In this document: piece by piece, positions 34,406 to 43,780 of the stretch
Layout: each line of letters begins with the position of its first letter
How positions within the stretch are numbered: the first letter of the stretch is position 1
NCBI RefSeq assembly: GCF_002752355.1
Contig: NZ_MRAV01000001.1
Location: 248,001-312,000 of the forward strand
Direction: 5' to 3'
Length of the DNA stretch: 64,000 bases
DNA from: Leucobacter sp. OLIS6
GTDB lineage: Bacteria > Actinomycetota > Actinomycetes > Actinomycetales > Microbacteriaceae
Program-made: the position numbers and the translations under genes
The notes under the pieces: generated by a model
Told to the model about the DNA's origin: nothing
What the model saw: the letters and a program-made list of their open reading frames with translations, nothing else
Database searches by the model: none

Positions 34406-35658
34406 CGTTCGCCTCCGGTCTCGGTGGTCTCAGCGGTGGGGGCGGAAGCGGGCTGCACCGCGACGGCGGCCGGGGCGGCCGGGCTCTGCGGCTCGGGTCC
34501 CGGTGGATCCTCCGGGGCGGCGTCCTGCCGCTTCTTCCGGAACCGGGGCAGCGCCACGCGGTAGGCGAGCAGGATGATGACGAGCGCCTGGATCACCGCG
34601 GCGATCTGCGGGGACAGCCCGAGGTCGCGCCCCATGGCCTCGCTGCCGACGATGATGGCGCCGAAGAAGAGGCCGGCGATCGCGACGCCGAGCGGGCGGT
34701 ACAGCGCGAGCAGGGTGACGAGCAGCGCGGTCCACGCGTAGTTCGTCTGGACGATGTGGCCCTCGATCATGCGCGTGTTCGGGGCGCCGATGACGATCAG
34801 CACGCCGATGAGTCCGGCGATGCCGCCCGAGAGCGCCATGGTGCGCAGCACGAGCGGGCCCGGCTTCACGCCGCCGTAGCGCGTGAACTCGGGGTTCTGG
34901 CCGGCGAGCCCGGCCTCGAAGCCGTAGCGGGTGCGGCGGTTCACGAAGATCGCGCCGATCACGAGGACGGCGACGATCACGAGCGACCAGTTGACCTGGG
35001 TCAGGATCATGGTGACGGGGCTCATCGGGCCGAACGCGCGACGCACGGCCTCGGCGGCGGGGCCGGCGGGCACGAGCGCGGTCAGCTGCACCCCGGGGTC
35101 GATCTGCTTGCTCGCGACGAGGTCGGTCGAGGGGTCCTTCAGCTGGAACCGGATCACCCAGGAGGAGAAGTAGCGGGCCGGGTAGTTGAGCAGCAGCGTG
35201 GCGAGCAGGATCGGCACGCCGAGCGAGTTCTGCAGCAGCGCCGCCAGCAGGCCCCACGCGGCGCCCGCGAGCACGCCGGTGACCATCGCGCAGAGCGCGA
35301 CGAGCGGACCGGGGCCGGGCATGTAGACCGCGACGAAGCCGCCGGCGAGCGCGCCGAGCACGGCCTGGCCCTCGGTGCCCAGGTTGATGATGCCTGCGCG
35401 GAACGCGAGGGCGATGCCGATGCCGATGCCGATGATCGGGATGGCGCGGCCGAGGGTGTTCGCGATGCCCATGCCGGTGCCGAACGAACCCGACACCATG
35501 GCGCGGTAGCCCGAGATCGGGTCGACGCCGGCGACGAGCATGAACACGGCGCCCACGACGAGCGCGAGCACCACCGAGACGGGGATCGGGCCCGCGAGCC
35601 AGCGGCCGACGCGCGGGAGCACGCCCGAGCCCGGCCGATCGTTCACTGCCTGGGTCAC
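34402..35658 (-). CDS. ABC transporter permease, nucleoside/BMP type (first subunit)
   Basis: 418 aa. Ten or so membrane helices with IALAFRAGIINLGTEGQAVLGA near the centre of the family signature and RYGGVKPGPLVLRTMALSGG. A proline- and alanine-rich cytoplasmic tail of about 55 residues follows the last helix, longer than usual. NupP/YufP-type partner of the 33491-34405 permease. It overlaps both neighbours by 4 bases. Confidence 0.9.
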   Translation of the reverse strand: MTQAVNDRPGSGVLPRVGRWLAGPIPVSVVLALVVGAVFMLVAGVDPISGYRAMVSGSFGTGMGIANTLGRAIPIIGIGIGIALAFRAGIINLGTEGQAVLGALAGGFVAVYMPGPGPLVALCAMVTGVLAGAAWGLLAALLQNSLGVPILLATLLLNYPARYFSSWVIRFQLKDPSTDLVASKQIDPGVQLTALVPAGPAAEAVRRAFGPMSPVTMILTQVNWSLVIVAVLVIGAIFVNRRTRYGFEAGLAGQNPEFTRYGGVKPGPLVLRTMALSGGIAGLIGVLIVIGAPNTRMIEGHIVQTNYAWTALLVTLLALYRPLGVAIAGLFFGAIIVGSEAMGRDLGLSPQIAAVIQALVIILLAYRVALPRFRKKRQDAAPEDPPGPEPQSPAAPAAVAVQPASAPTAETTETGGER

Positions 35659-37229
35659 TGCGCGTCTCCGTTCTGTGCGCCGCCGGCGCGGACTGCGGCG
35701 CCCGCGGGCCGGTGCCGTTCCTCGGGTTCGTGGCCGGCCATGTAGAGGCCGAGCAGCGCCTCGTCGGCCTCGGCGCGGGGCACCTCGGCGACGATGCGGC
35801 CCTCGAACATCACGAGAATGCGGCCCGAGAGGGACATGATCTCGCTGAGCTCGGCCGAGATGAGCAGCAGCGCTCCGCCGGCGTCGCGGTACTCGCAGAG
35901 CTCGCGGTGGATCGACTCGATGGCGCCGATGTCGACGCCGCGAGTGGGCTGCTCGACGACGAGCACGGGGGAGCGGTAGTCGAGCTCGCGCGCGACGACG
36001 ACCTTCTGCAGGTTGCCGCCCGACAGCGTGCCGACCGGGGTGGTCGGGCTCGCGATCTTGACCCCGAAACGGGCGATGAGGCGCTTCGCGTGCTCCGTCA
36101 TCGCGCTGCGCGACAGCAGGCCGCGGCGCATGATCGGGGCGCGGCGGTGGTGGCCGAGCGCGAGGTTGTCGATCGCGTCGGCGGTGCCGGCGCTGCCGAC
36201 CGCGTGGCGGTCCTCGGGCACGTAGGCGATGCCGCCGTCGCGCCGCGCGGCGATCGACGCGCGGCTCAGATCGACGCCCGAGACCGAGACGGAGCCCGTC
36301 GCGACCGGACGCATGCCGATGATCGCCTCGGCGAGTTCCACCTGGCCGTTGCCCGCGACGCCCGCGATGCCGACGACCTCGCCCGCGCGCACCGCGAGGG
36401 CGGCGTCGGCGACGCTGTCGCGGCCGCCGTCGCCCGAGACGGTCAGATCTCGTACCTCGAGCACGGTGTCGCCGGGCTCCTGCGCGGGCGGCGGCGTGGT
36501 GAGATCGACGTCGCGGCCCGTCATATGACGGGTGATCTCGGCGGGGGAGCTGTCGGCCGTGACGAGCTGCGCCACGTTGCGGCCGTCGCGCAGCACGGTG
36601 ACGCGGTCGGAGATCGCCATGACCTCGTTCAGCTTGTGGGTGATGAGGATGATGGTGCGGCCGTCGGCCTTGAGCGCGCGGAGCACGTCGAAGAGCCGCT
36701 CGGTCTCCTGCGGGGTGAGCACGGCGGTGGGCTCGTCGAGGATGAGGACCTTGGCCTCGCGGTAGAGCGCCTTCACGATCTCGACGCGCTGCAGCACGCC
36801 GACCGGGACCGAGTCCACGCGGGCGGTCGGGTCGAGGGCGAGGCCGTAACGGTCGGCGATCTCGGAGACGAGACGGTTGGCCTCTCGGCGATCGATGAGG
36901 CCGCGCTTGGTCGGCTCGCTGCGGAACACGACGTTCTCGGCGATCGTGAGGGAGGGGAAGAGCTTGAACGACTGGAAGACCATGCCGATGCCGGCATCGA
37001 TCGCGTCGAGGGGAGAGGCGAAGTGCTGCTGCTCGCCGCGGATGAGGATCTCGCCCTCGTCGGGCTGGTAGACGCCGGCGAGCATCGACATGAGGATCGA
37101 CTTGCCGGCGCCGTTCTCACCCATCAGGGCGTGGATCTCGCCCGGGGCGACCTCGAAGTGGACGTCGTCGTCGGCGAGCACGCCGGGGAAGCGCTTCGTG
37201 ATGCCGCGCATCTCGACCTCGGGGATCAT
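35655..37229 (-). CDS. ABC transporter ATP-binding protein, tandem nucleotide-binding domains (NupO/YufO type)
   Basis: 524 aa. The first domain has Walker [12 protein letters not shown] (Ile replaces the usual Thr after GKS, while Lys and Ser are kept) and Walker [12 protein letters not shown]. The second domain is degenerate at the P-loop ([14 protein letters not shown]) but keeps LSGGNLQK and [10 protein letters not shown], as is normal for sugar and nucleoside importers of the RbsA/NupO type. The ATG at 37229 follows AAGGAG; a longer frame adds unrelated residues. It energises the two permeases downstream. Confidence 0.92.
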   Translation of the reverse strand: MIPEVEMRGITKRFPGVLADDDVHFEVAPGEIHALMGENGAGKSILMSMLAGVYQPDEGEILIRGEQQHFASPLDAIDAGIGMVFQSFKLFPSLTIAENVVFRSEPTKRGLIDRREANRLVSEIADRYGLALDPTARVDSVPVGVLQRVEIVKALYREAKVLILDEPTAVLTPQETERLFDVLRALKADGRTIILITHKLNEVMAISDRVTVLRDGRNVAQLVTADSSPAEITRHMTGRDVDLTTPPPAQEPGDTVLEVRDLTVSGDGGRDSVADAALAVRAGEVVGIAGVAGNGQVELAEAIIGMRPVATGSVSVSGVDLSRASIAARRDGGIAYVPEDRHAVGSAGTADAIDNLALGHHRRAPIMRRGLLSRSAMTEHAKRLIARFGVKIASPTTPVGTLSGGNLQKVVVARELDYRSPVLVVEQPTRGVDIGAIESIHRELCEYRDAGGALLLISAELSEIMSLSGRILVMFEGRIVAEVPRAEADEALLGLYMAGHEPEERHRPAGAAVRAGGAQNGDAQ

Positions 37230-37266
37230 GCTCGCTCCTTCGAAGGGGGTGGTGCTGAATGACGGA

Positions 37267-37298
37267 GCGGCGCCGTTCCTCACGAGGAACGGCGCCGC
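37267..37298 (-). terminator. 14-bp perfect hairpin between the BMP lipoprotein gene and the ATPase gene
   Basis: GCGGCGCCGTTCCT and AGGAACGGCGCCGC pair perfectly across a CACG loop. It lies directly after the lipoprotein stop codon, so it may reduce read-through into the ATPase gene and stabilise the lipoprotein message. Confidence 0.75.
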
Positions 37299-37304
37299 AG
37301 CGTG

Positions 37305-38357
37305 CTACTTGGTGGGGTCGGTGACCTTGACGGTGCCGGCGACGATCTGGTCGCGCACCTCGGTGACCTTCTTCAGGACGTCGGCGTGCTCCATGACCAC
37401 GCAGCCCGAGTCCTTCGCGCCGTCGGAGAGGCTGACGATCGACATGCCCTGCTCCTTCAGACCGAACGAGGAGGTGGCGTCGGTAGCGCTCTTGCCGTCG
37501 ATGATCTCGCCGACGACGGTCTCGACGACCTTGTCGACCGCCTTGACGGTGCCGTCGACCACGTTGCCCGGGGCCATCTGGCACTGGTTCGCGTCGACGC
37601 CGTAGGCGAAGAAGTTCTTCTCCTTCGCGGCGTCGAAGATGCCGCCGTTGGCGGCCGCGCCCACGGCGAACACCTGGTCGGCGCCGGTGCCGGCGAACGC
37701 GATCGCCTGCTCCTTGGCGCGCGCGGTGTCGGCGAAGGGGTTGTCGCCGCCGATGATCTGCGGCGCGACGGTCTTGACGTCGGCCTTGGCCGCCTTGGCG
37801 CCCTCGTCGAAGCCGCCCGAGTACTTCTTGAGCAGCGGGATGTCGAGCGACAGCACCGAGCCGACGGTGTTGGTCTTGGTCAGGAGGCCGGCCTCGTAGC
37901 CGAGGAGGTAGGAGGGCTCCTGCTCGCGGAAGGTCGCCTGGTAGAGGTTCTTCGGAGCGTTCTCGACGGTGGTGTCGATCAGCAGGAACTTCTGGTCGGG
38001 GTACTGCGTGGCGAACTCCTTCGCCATGTCGCCGAACTGGAAGCCCAGCATGACGATGACCTTGGGCTGCTGCGCGACGGCCGACTCGAGGTTCGAGCGG
38101 CGGTTCGCCTCGTCTTTCGACTCGAAGGTCTTGGCGGTGCCGTCGTTGTCCTTCGCGACCTTCTCGATGCCGGTCTTTCCCGACTTGAGGAACTCGTTCT
38201 GACCGATGGGATCGCTCGTGATGTAGACGAACGAGGGGCCGTCGGCCGAGGTGCTCCCCGAATCGGCGGCGTTGCCCGAGCAGCCGCTCAGCAGCAGGGC
38301 GCCGGCGGCGGCGCCGGCGACGAGAGCCGCAGTGGCGCGGCGCTTGGTGAAGAACAT
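37305..38357 (-). CDS. BMP family substrate-binding lipoprotein
   Basis: 350 aa. The signal peptide ends in the lipobox LLLSGCSG. The Bmp (basic membrane protein) family features are VIVMLGFQFGDMAKEFATQY, FLLIDTT and the ligand-site region QVFAVGAAANGG with FFAYGVDANQCQM. Family members bind purine or pyrimidine nucleosides, and this one serves the ABC transporter encoded downstream. The ATG at 38357 has a clear AAAGGA site. The gene follows mtnA by 24 bases. Confidence 0.92.
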   Translation of the reverse strand: MFFTKRRATAALVAGAAAGALLLSGCSGNAADSGSTSADGPSFVYITSDPIGQNEFLKSGKTGIEKVAKDNDGTAKTFESKDEANRRSNLESAVAQQPKVIVMLGFQFGDMAKEFATQYPDQKFLLIDTTVENAPKNLYQATFREQEPSYLLGYEAGLLTKTNTVGSVLSLDIPLLKKYSGGFDEGAKAAKADVKTVAPQIIGGDNPFADTARAKEQAIAFAGTGADQVFAVGAAANGGIFDAAKEKNFFAYGVDANQCQMAPGNVVDGTVKAVDKVVETVVGEIIDGKSATDATSSFGLKEQGMSIVSLSDGAKDSGCVVMEHADVLKKVTEVRDQIVAGTVKVTDPTK

Positions 38358-38381
38358 GCAGGGTTCCTTTCGTTGCATGGT

Positions 38382-39425
38382 TCAGGCGCGCAGCTCGCCC
38401 AGCGGGGTGTCCCGCAGGGTCTCGCCGCGGCCCGGGAGAATGACCCGGCGCTCGGTGACGATCGCAGTGATCAGTTCGTTCGGGGTGACGTCGAAGGCGG
38501 GGTTGACGGCCGAGATGCCCTCGGGGGCCGTGCGGACGCCGCCGAAACCGGCGACCTCGTCCACGCCGCGGTCCTCGATCTCGATGTCGGCGCCGCTCGC
38601 GGTGCTCATGTCGACCGTGGACTCGGGCGCGACCACGATGAAGGGGACCCCGGCGTGCTTCGCCGCGAGGGCGAGCGAGAAGGATCCGACCTTGTTGGCC
38701 GTGTCGCCGTTCGCCGCGATGCGGTCGGCGCCGATGAACACGGCGTCGGCGATCCCGCGCGAGAGCAGGAACGGACCGGCCGAGTCGACGAGCAGGCGGA
38801 ACGGTGCGTCCATGCGCTGCAGCTCCCACGCGGTGAGGCGGGCGCCCTGCAGCAGCGGACGGGTCTCGAGCGGGAACGCCTCCTCGAGGGAGCCCTGCTC
38901 GAGCAGCGTCTGGATCACGCCGAGCGCGGTGCCGCGCTCGACCGTGGCGAGGCTGCCCGTGTTGCAGATGGTCATGACGCGGACGCGGTCCTTGCCGGTG
39001 AGTTCGCGCGTCAGGTCGGCTCCGTACAGGCCCATCGAGATGCATGCGGCGATGTCCTCGTCGCGGATGCGGAGGGCCTCTGCGAGCACGGCGTCGGCGC
39101 CCGCGTCGAGCGCGGTGAGCGCACGGTCGACGCCCCACGACAGGTTCACGGCAGTGGGGCGCGCTTCGCGCAGCAGTGCCGCCTGGCGGCGGACCTCGAC
39201 GGTGTCGAGCTCCTCGTCGCCGCCCGAGCGCTGCACGCTCGCGGCGATCAGCGCGACGCCCAGAGCACCGGCGACGCCGAGAGCGGGAGCCCCGCGCACG
39301 GCCAACCGCTTGATGTCGTCGATCAGTTCGGGCAGTTCGGTGACGCGGTGCACCTCCACCTGATGCGGAAGGAGCGTCTGGTCGATCAGTTCGATGGCTC
39401 CATCGATCCAGTCGATCGTGCGCAC
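38382..39425 (-). CDS. mtnA: S-methyl-5-thioribose-1-phosphate isomerase
   Basis: 347 aa from a GTG. The enzyme converts methylthioribose-1-phosphate (or 5-deoxyribose-1-phosphate) to the ribulose form. The family motifs are RLAVRGAPALGVAGALG, MTICNTGSLATVERG with the catalytic Cys, and FIGADRIAANGDTANKVGSF with the catalytic Asp. No other methionine-salvage gene (mtnB, C, D) is in the window. It is the first gene of an operon with a nucleoside-type importer, so it may act on sugar phosphates released from imported nucleosides or MTA. Confidence 0.92.
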   Translation of the reverse strand: MRTIDWIDGAIELIDQTLLPHQVEVHRVTELPELIDDIKRLAVRGAPALGVAGALGVALIAASVQRSGGDEELDTVEVRRQAALLREARPTAVNLSWGVDRALTALDAGADAVLAEALRIRDEDIAACISMGLYGADLTRELTGKDRVRVMTICNTGSLATVERGTALGVIQTLLEQGSLEEAFPLETRPLLQGARLTAWELQRMDAPFRLLVDSAGPFLLSRGIADAVFIGADRIAANGDTANKVGSFSLALAAKHAGVPFIVVAPESTVDMSTASGADIEIEDRGVDEVAGFGGVRTAPEGISAVNPAFDVTPNELITAIVTERRVILPGRGETLRDTPLGELRA

Positions 39426-39794
39426 GGAGGACCCCGTTTCTGTGTGCGTGTCGTCGGTGTGGCGCGCCCGCCGCGACCTGATGCGGGGCGGAGAGCGCAA
39501 CCACGACAGAATATCTGATTCCCAGCCGTCTCCGGGCACGGTTGTGGGATGCGTGCGCGCGAGCGTTCCGAGGGGTCGCGAGCGCCGCGGCGCAGCCTGT
39601 CGTTCGCACCCCGGACGCACCCCGGACTCGAAACGTTCATCCCGCACGATGCGTGTCGTGGAGCGGCTTCGCGGCGTACGAGCGTACCGTGTGGTGCATC
39701 GGGCAAAGCGCCCGGTCGAGGAGGCCAATTCCCCCTCGGTGGCAACGGCCTCCGCGCAGACGGGATCCGCAGATCCCCGAGCAAGGGAGCCCCC
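39426..39794. other. Divergent intergenic region between mtnA and phoH
   Basis: About 370 bases with no credible gene. An 11-base palindrome CAGAATATCTG at 39507-39517 can supply a TATTCT -10 for mtnA on the minus strand. Near the phoH start GGAGGCC (39720-39726) can pair with GGCCTCC (39747-39753), preceded by a small GGGC/GCCC hairpin near 39701-39713. I do not recognise a known riboswitch consensus. Confidence 0.45.
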
Positions 39795-41165
39795 GTGGCC
39801 GAAATCCACTCCACCAGCGCCGACGCCGTCCGGACCGCGGAAGCCCCCGCGGCAGACACGCACGAGCGGTTGCCGCAGGCCGAGCGCACCTACGTGCTCG
39901 ACACCTCGGTCCTGCTGAGCGATCCCGGCGCGCTCTTCCGATTCGCTGAGCATGCGGTCGTGCTCCCGGTCGTGGTGATCACCGAACTCGAGAAGAAACG
40001 GCACGATCCCGAGATCGGATTCTTCGCGAGACGCGCGCTCCGGCTGCTCGACGGGTTGCGCGAGCAGCACCTGCGGCTCGACTTCCCGGTTCCCGTCGGC
40101 GACCAGGGCGGCACCCTGCGGGTCGAGCTCAACCACTCGGACCAGCAGACGCTGCCGAGCGGCATGCGGCTCGGCGACAACGACACCCGGATCCTCGCCG
40201 TCGCGCAGAACCTGGCGGCCGAGGGGCTCGACGTGACCGTCGTATCGAAGGACCTCCCCATGCGGGTGAAGGCCGCCGCGATCGGGCTCGGGGCCGAGGA
40301 ATACCGGGCCGAGCTCGCGCACGACGACGCGTACACGGGCATCGCCGAGCTCGAGCTCGACGACGAGCGCATGGCGGACCTGTGGGATGCGGAACGGCTC
40401 GACGGCGTCGCGGAGGCGCGCGAGCTGCCCTTCGGCACCGGGCTCGTGATCACCTCGCCGCGGGGATCCGCCCTCGGCCGGGTCGACGGACGCGAGGGCG
40501 CCGTCCGTCTCGTCCGGGGCGACCGCGAGGTCTTCGGGCTGCACGGCCGCAGCGCCGAGCAGCGGCTCGCGATCGACCTGCTGCTCGACCAGTCGGTCGG
40601 GATCGTCTCGCTCGGCGGCCGCGCCGGCACCGGCAAGTCGGCGCTCGCGCTCGCCGCGGGGCTCGAGGCCGTGGTCGAGCGGCAGCAGCATCGCAAGGTG
40701 ATGGTGTTCCGGCCGCTCTACGCGGTCGGCGGACAGGAGCTCGGCTACCTGCCCGGCGATCAGCAGGAGAAGATGGGCCCCTGGGGGCAGGCGGTGTTCG
40801 ACACCCTCGGGTCGATCGTGTCGCAGAACGTGCTCGACGAGGTCGAAGCGCGGGGCATCGTGGAGGTGCTGCCGCTGACCCACATCCGCGGGCGTTCCCT
40901 GCACGACGCCTTCGTGATCGTCGACGAGGCGCAGTCGCTCGAACGCAATGTGCTGCTCACCATGCTGAGCCGCATCGGTCAGCGCTCCCGCGTGGTGCTC
41001 ACGCACGATGTCGCGCAGCGCGACAACCTACGGGTCGGCCGCCACGACGGCATCGCCGCGGTGATCGAGAAGCTGAAGGGCAACCCCCTGTTCGGGCACG
41101 TGACCCTCACCCGTTCGGAGCGCAGCGATATCGCCGCGCTCGTCACCGAGCTGCTGGAGGACTGA
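39795..41165 (+). CDS. PIN domain-PhoH family ATPase
   Basis: 456 aa from a GTG. The N-terminal PIN domain (about 30-165) has [15 protein letters not shown], the [10 protein letters not shown] acidic site, and [11 protein letters not shown] with VVSKDLPMR. The C-terminal PhoH ATPase (about 260-456) has Walker [13 protein letters not shown] and Walker [15 protein letters not shown]-PhoH proteins are RNA helicase-nucleases in mycobacteria. An upstream GGGAG lies 6 bases before the start. It is followed by a short hairpin-containing gap and a leaderless acyl-CoA dehydrogenase gene. Confidence 0.93.
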   Translation: MAEIHSTSADAVRTAEAPAADTHERLPQAERTYVLDTSVLLSDPGALFRFAEHAVVLPVVVITELEKKRHDPEIGFFARRALRLLDGLREQHLRLDFPVPVGDQGGTLRVELNHSDQQTLPSGMRLGDNDTRILAVAQNLAAEGLDVTVVSKDLPMRVKAAAIGLGAEEYRAELAHDDAYTGIAELELDDERMADLWDAERLDGVAEARELPFGTGLVITSPRGSALGRVDGREGAVRLVRGDREVFGLHGRSAEQRLAIDLLLDQSVGIVSLGGRAGTGKSALALAAGLEAVVERQQHRKVMVFRPLYAVGGQELGYLPGDQQEKMGPWGQAVFDTLGSIVSQNVLDEVEARGIVEVLPLTHIRGRSLHDAFVIVDEAQSLERNVLLTMLSRIGQRSRVVLTHDVAQRDNLRVGRHDGIAAVIEKLKGNPLFGHVTLTRSERSDIAALVTELLED

Positions 41166-41199
41166 GGGGCTCCCGCCGGGGCGGGCGTAGGCTGAGATC

Positions 41200-42387
41200 G
41201 TGAGCGCTCAGACGATCGACGACCTCCTGCCCGCCCCGATGCTCCAGCGGTTCCGCGAACGGGCGGCCGGCTTCGACGCCGACAACCGTTTCTTCGCCGA
41301 GGACTTCGACGAGCTCCGGGGCTCCGGATATCTCGCGGCCGCGGTACCCGTCGAGCTGGGCGGTGCCGGCCTCGGACTCGAGCAGCTGCTGCGCGCGCAG
41401 CGCCGGCTCGCCGCCCACGCCCCGGCGACGGCGCTCGGGGCGAACATGCACCTCGTCTGGGTCCAGGTCGCCCGGTTCCTGCACGATCGCGGCGACACGA
41501 GCCTCGACTGGGTGCTGCGCGACGCGGCGGCGGGCGAGGTCTTCGCCTTCGGCGTCTCGGAGGCCGGCAACGACGCGGTGCTGATGGACGCCCGCGCGAC
41601 CGCCGAGCGCGACGGCGACGGCTACCTCGTCTCGGGCACCAAGATCTTCACGACCCTCTCGCCCGTCTGGACCCGTCTCGGCCTGCACGCGCGCAGCGAG
41701 GGCCCCGGGCAGGAGCCCGAGCTGATGTTCGGCTTCGTCCGTCGCGACGCCGCCGGGGTGCGGTCCCCGGAGCTGGCCTCCGCAGGACTGAGCGAGGGGC
41801 GCATCGAGCACCCCGGCACCTGGAACCCGCTCGGCATGCGCGCGACGCAGAGCTGGACCACTCGACTCGACGGGGTCCGGGTCGCCGAGACCGACGTGGC
41901 CGCCCGCTTCGCGCCGTTCGACGGCGCGCAGCCGCTCGTGCTCGGTATCTTCTCGTCGTTCTCGCTGCTCACCGCCTCGGTGTACGCGGGCCTCGCCGAC
42001 CGGGCTCTCGAGCTCGCGACAGCGTCGGCCCGGCGTCCGGCCGGCGACGGCGACGGGATCCGCCTGGACGACCCCGACACCGGCACCCGTCTCGCGGCGG
42101 CGGTGCTCGACCACCGGGCGTCGCTCGACGCGATCGAGCTCCTCGCCCGCGACGTCGACGAACAGCGCGCCCGAGACGACTGGTTCCTCGCGCTCGCCGC
42201 CGCGAAGAACCGCGTCACCGACGAGGCCCGTCGCACGGTCGACGTCGCCATGCGAGCGGCGGGGGCGAGCGGCTTCCAAGCGGATTCCGAACTCGCACGG
42301 CTCTACCGCGACGTGCTCGCCGGGATGTTCCACCCGTCGAGCTCGCGCGCGCTCACCGCGACGGCGCTGCGCGGTCTCGCCGGCTGA
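41200..42387 (+). CDS. Acyl-CoA dehydrogenase family protein
   Basis: 395 aa from a GTG preceded by a TAGGCT -10 at 41188-41193, hence leaderless. N-terminal helical domain, a middle beta domain with AFGVSEAGNDAVLMDARATA and YLVSGTKIFTTLSPVWT, and the C-terminal helical domain with GMRATQSW and VDVAMRAAGASGFQADSEL. FAD-dependent; the substrate may be an acyl-CoA or, as in related dibenzothiophene monooxygenase-like proteins, something else. I could not identify the catalytic base with confidence. No beta-oxidation genes are near. Confidence 0.85.
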   Translation: MSAQTIDDLLPAPMLQRFRERAAGFDADNRFFAEDFDELRGSGYLAAAVPVELGGAGLGLEQLLRAQRRLAAHAPATALGANMHLVWVQVARFLHDRGDTSLDWVLRDAAAGEVFAFGVSEAGNDAVLMDARATAERDGDGYLVSGTKIFTTLSPVWTRLGLHARSEGPGQEPELMFGFVRRDAAGVRSPELASAGLSEGRIEHPGTWNPLGMRATQSWTTRLDGVRVAETDVAARFAPFDGAQPLVLGIFSSFSLLTASVYAGLADRALELATASARRPAGDGDGIRLDDPDTGTRLAAAVLDHRASLDAIELLARDVDEQRARDDWFLALAAAKNRVTDEARRTVDVAMRAAGASGFQADSELARLYRDVLAGMFHPSSSRALTATALRGLAG

Positions 42388-42391
42388 GCGC

Positions 42392-42904
42392 TCAGCCGGC
42401 GGCGGGCGCGCCCGCCGCGCCGGACCGCAGCTCCGCGGCGTAGCCGCGCAGGGAGCGCTGGTAGCGGGGGAGCTGCGGGATCAGCGCCTCGATCGCGACC
42501 GCGAGCGCCTCGTCCGGGCGACCGGCCGAGTGCAGCGCGAGTGCGAGGAACGCGTCGGTCGACGCGCCGAGTTCGGGATCCCCGACCGACGCCCGGAGCA
42601 TCGCGACCGCCTCGTCGAAGCGGCCCAGGTTGCGCAGGGTCGAGGCGTACTGGATGTCGAGCTGGGCGCGGGCGTTGCCGGTCAGTCCGAGCTCGACCGC
42701 TCGCGCGTACTGCTCGGCCGCCTCGGCTTCGCGGCCGCCCGAGTCGAAGGCTCCGCCGAGTTCGAACGGCCCGCGCGGATCCTCCGCGGGGAGCTCCGCG
42801 GCGAGGACCGCGATCCGCTCGATCACGGTCGCCTCGTCGGTATCGGCATCGTTCCAGACCGCGTCGACGCGCTCCTGCCAGTCGTCGTGCGCTCCGGTGC
42901 TCAT
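42392..42904 (-). CDS. Tetratricopeptide-repeat protein
   Basis: 170 aa made of helical repeats (AAEQYARAVELGLTGNARAQ, LGRFDEAVAMLRAS, AGRPDEALAVAIEAL), resembling the TPR_5 family of actinobacteria. A protein-interaction scaffold with no known partner. It overlaps the SGNH hydrolase gene upstream by 4 bases and converges on the acyl-CoA dehydrogenase gene 4 bases away. Confidence 0.8.
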   Translation of the reverse strand: MSTGAHDDWQERVDAVWNDADTDEATVIERIAVLAAELPAEDPRGPFELGGAFDSGGREAEAAEQYARAVELGLTGNARAQLDIQYASTLRNLGRFDEAVAMLRASVGDPELGASTDAFLALALHSAGRPDEALAVAIEALIPQLPRYQRSLRGYAAELRSGAAGAPAAG

Positions 42905-43770
42905 GCGCTGCGCTCCAGCTGTTCGGGGGCGGCTGCGGAAGGCCCGGACGGATCGCCCGCTTCGGCGGGGGCATCGGAATCGTCCGGTGCGATCCCGGGG
43001 ATCGCGGAAGCCGCTCGTGCCGCGGCGACCCGCACGGCGACCGCGGGCCAGAAGGTGTCGGCCCAGATCTCGTAGCCGCGGTCGTTCGGGTGGAACGCGT
43101 CCTCGGCGAACTCCGTGAGGATTCCGCGCAGGCCCCGGGCGCGGGTCGCCTTGTAGATCGGCACGACGGCGAGCCCGCGTGCCTCGGCGACCCGGCGCAG
43201 AATCGCGTTCGCCTCGTGCACCTTGCGGTCGTTCCAGGGGAGGTGGAAGCAGGGCACCTCGCCCAGCACGGTGTGGCCGGGGAGCGCGTCGAGGATCCGC
43301 GAGAGATTGCGGTGGTACGCGACCGGGTCCCACTCGGCGATGTCGTTCGCGCCGATGTCGAGGGTGACGAGATCGGGCGCTTCGCGCAGCGGCTCGACCG
43401 CCTTCGGCAGCTGGTCCCGCGCGCACAGGAACGAGGTCGCGCCCGAGACGCACAGGTTCGTCACTCTGATCGGCTCGCCCAGCTCGGCCTCGATGCGGTC
43501 GGCGAGCTGCCCGACGTAGCTCCGGCCCGGCACCGAGGCGCCGATGCCCTGTCCCGTCGAGTCCCCGAGCGCCAGGTAGTGGAAGCGGCCCGACTGCTTG
43601 CGGCGCCCCCGCCACCAGTTCGCCGTCACCGGCTGCATGTCGGAGAGCGCCATCACGGGCCGGTTCGCCCAGTCGAGCGCGCGCTGCCAGCCGGCCATGC
43701 GCGCGACGCCGGCGACCGCGGCGGTCGAGAGCGCGCGCGCACCGGCGATGGGGGATCGTGCGGGCATCAT
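42901..43770 (-). CDS. SGNH/GDSL hydrolase
   Basis: 289 aa. Block I is YLALGDSTGQGIG with the catalytic Ser, block III is DIGANDIAEW, and block V is DAFHPNDRGYE with the catalytic Asp and His. A Gly is in VSGATSFL. The protein would be an esterase, lipase or acyl transferase. No clear signal peptide is seen; the N-terminus is moderately hydrophobic and the last 40 residues are acidic and low-complexity. Two ATGs at 43770 and 43767 are both possible. Confidence 0.87.
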   Translation of the reverse strand: MMPARSPIAGARALSTAAVAGVARMAGWQRALDWANRPVMALSDMQPVTANWWRGRRKQSGRFHYLALGDSTGQGIGASVPGRSYVGQLADRIEAELGEPIRVTNLCVSGATSFLCARDQLPKAVEPLREAPDLVTLDIGANDIAEWDPVAYHRNLSRILDALPGHTVLGEVPCFHLPWNDRKVHEANAILRRVAEARGLAVVPIYKATRARGLRGILTEFAEDAFHPNDRGYEIWADTFWPAVAVRVAAARAASAIPGIAPDDSDAPAEAGDPSGPSAAAPEQLERSA

Positions 43771-43780
43771 GCGATCGAGC

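Noticed and set aside
34756..37262. Long plus-strand frames opposite the BMP-type ABC genes
   Set aside because: They are shadows of ATPase and permease genes whose Walker and membrane motifs lie on the minus strand.
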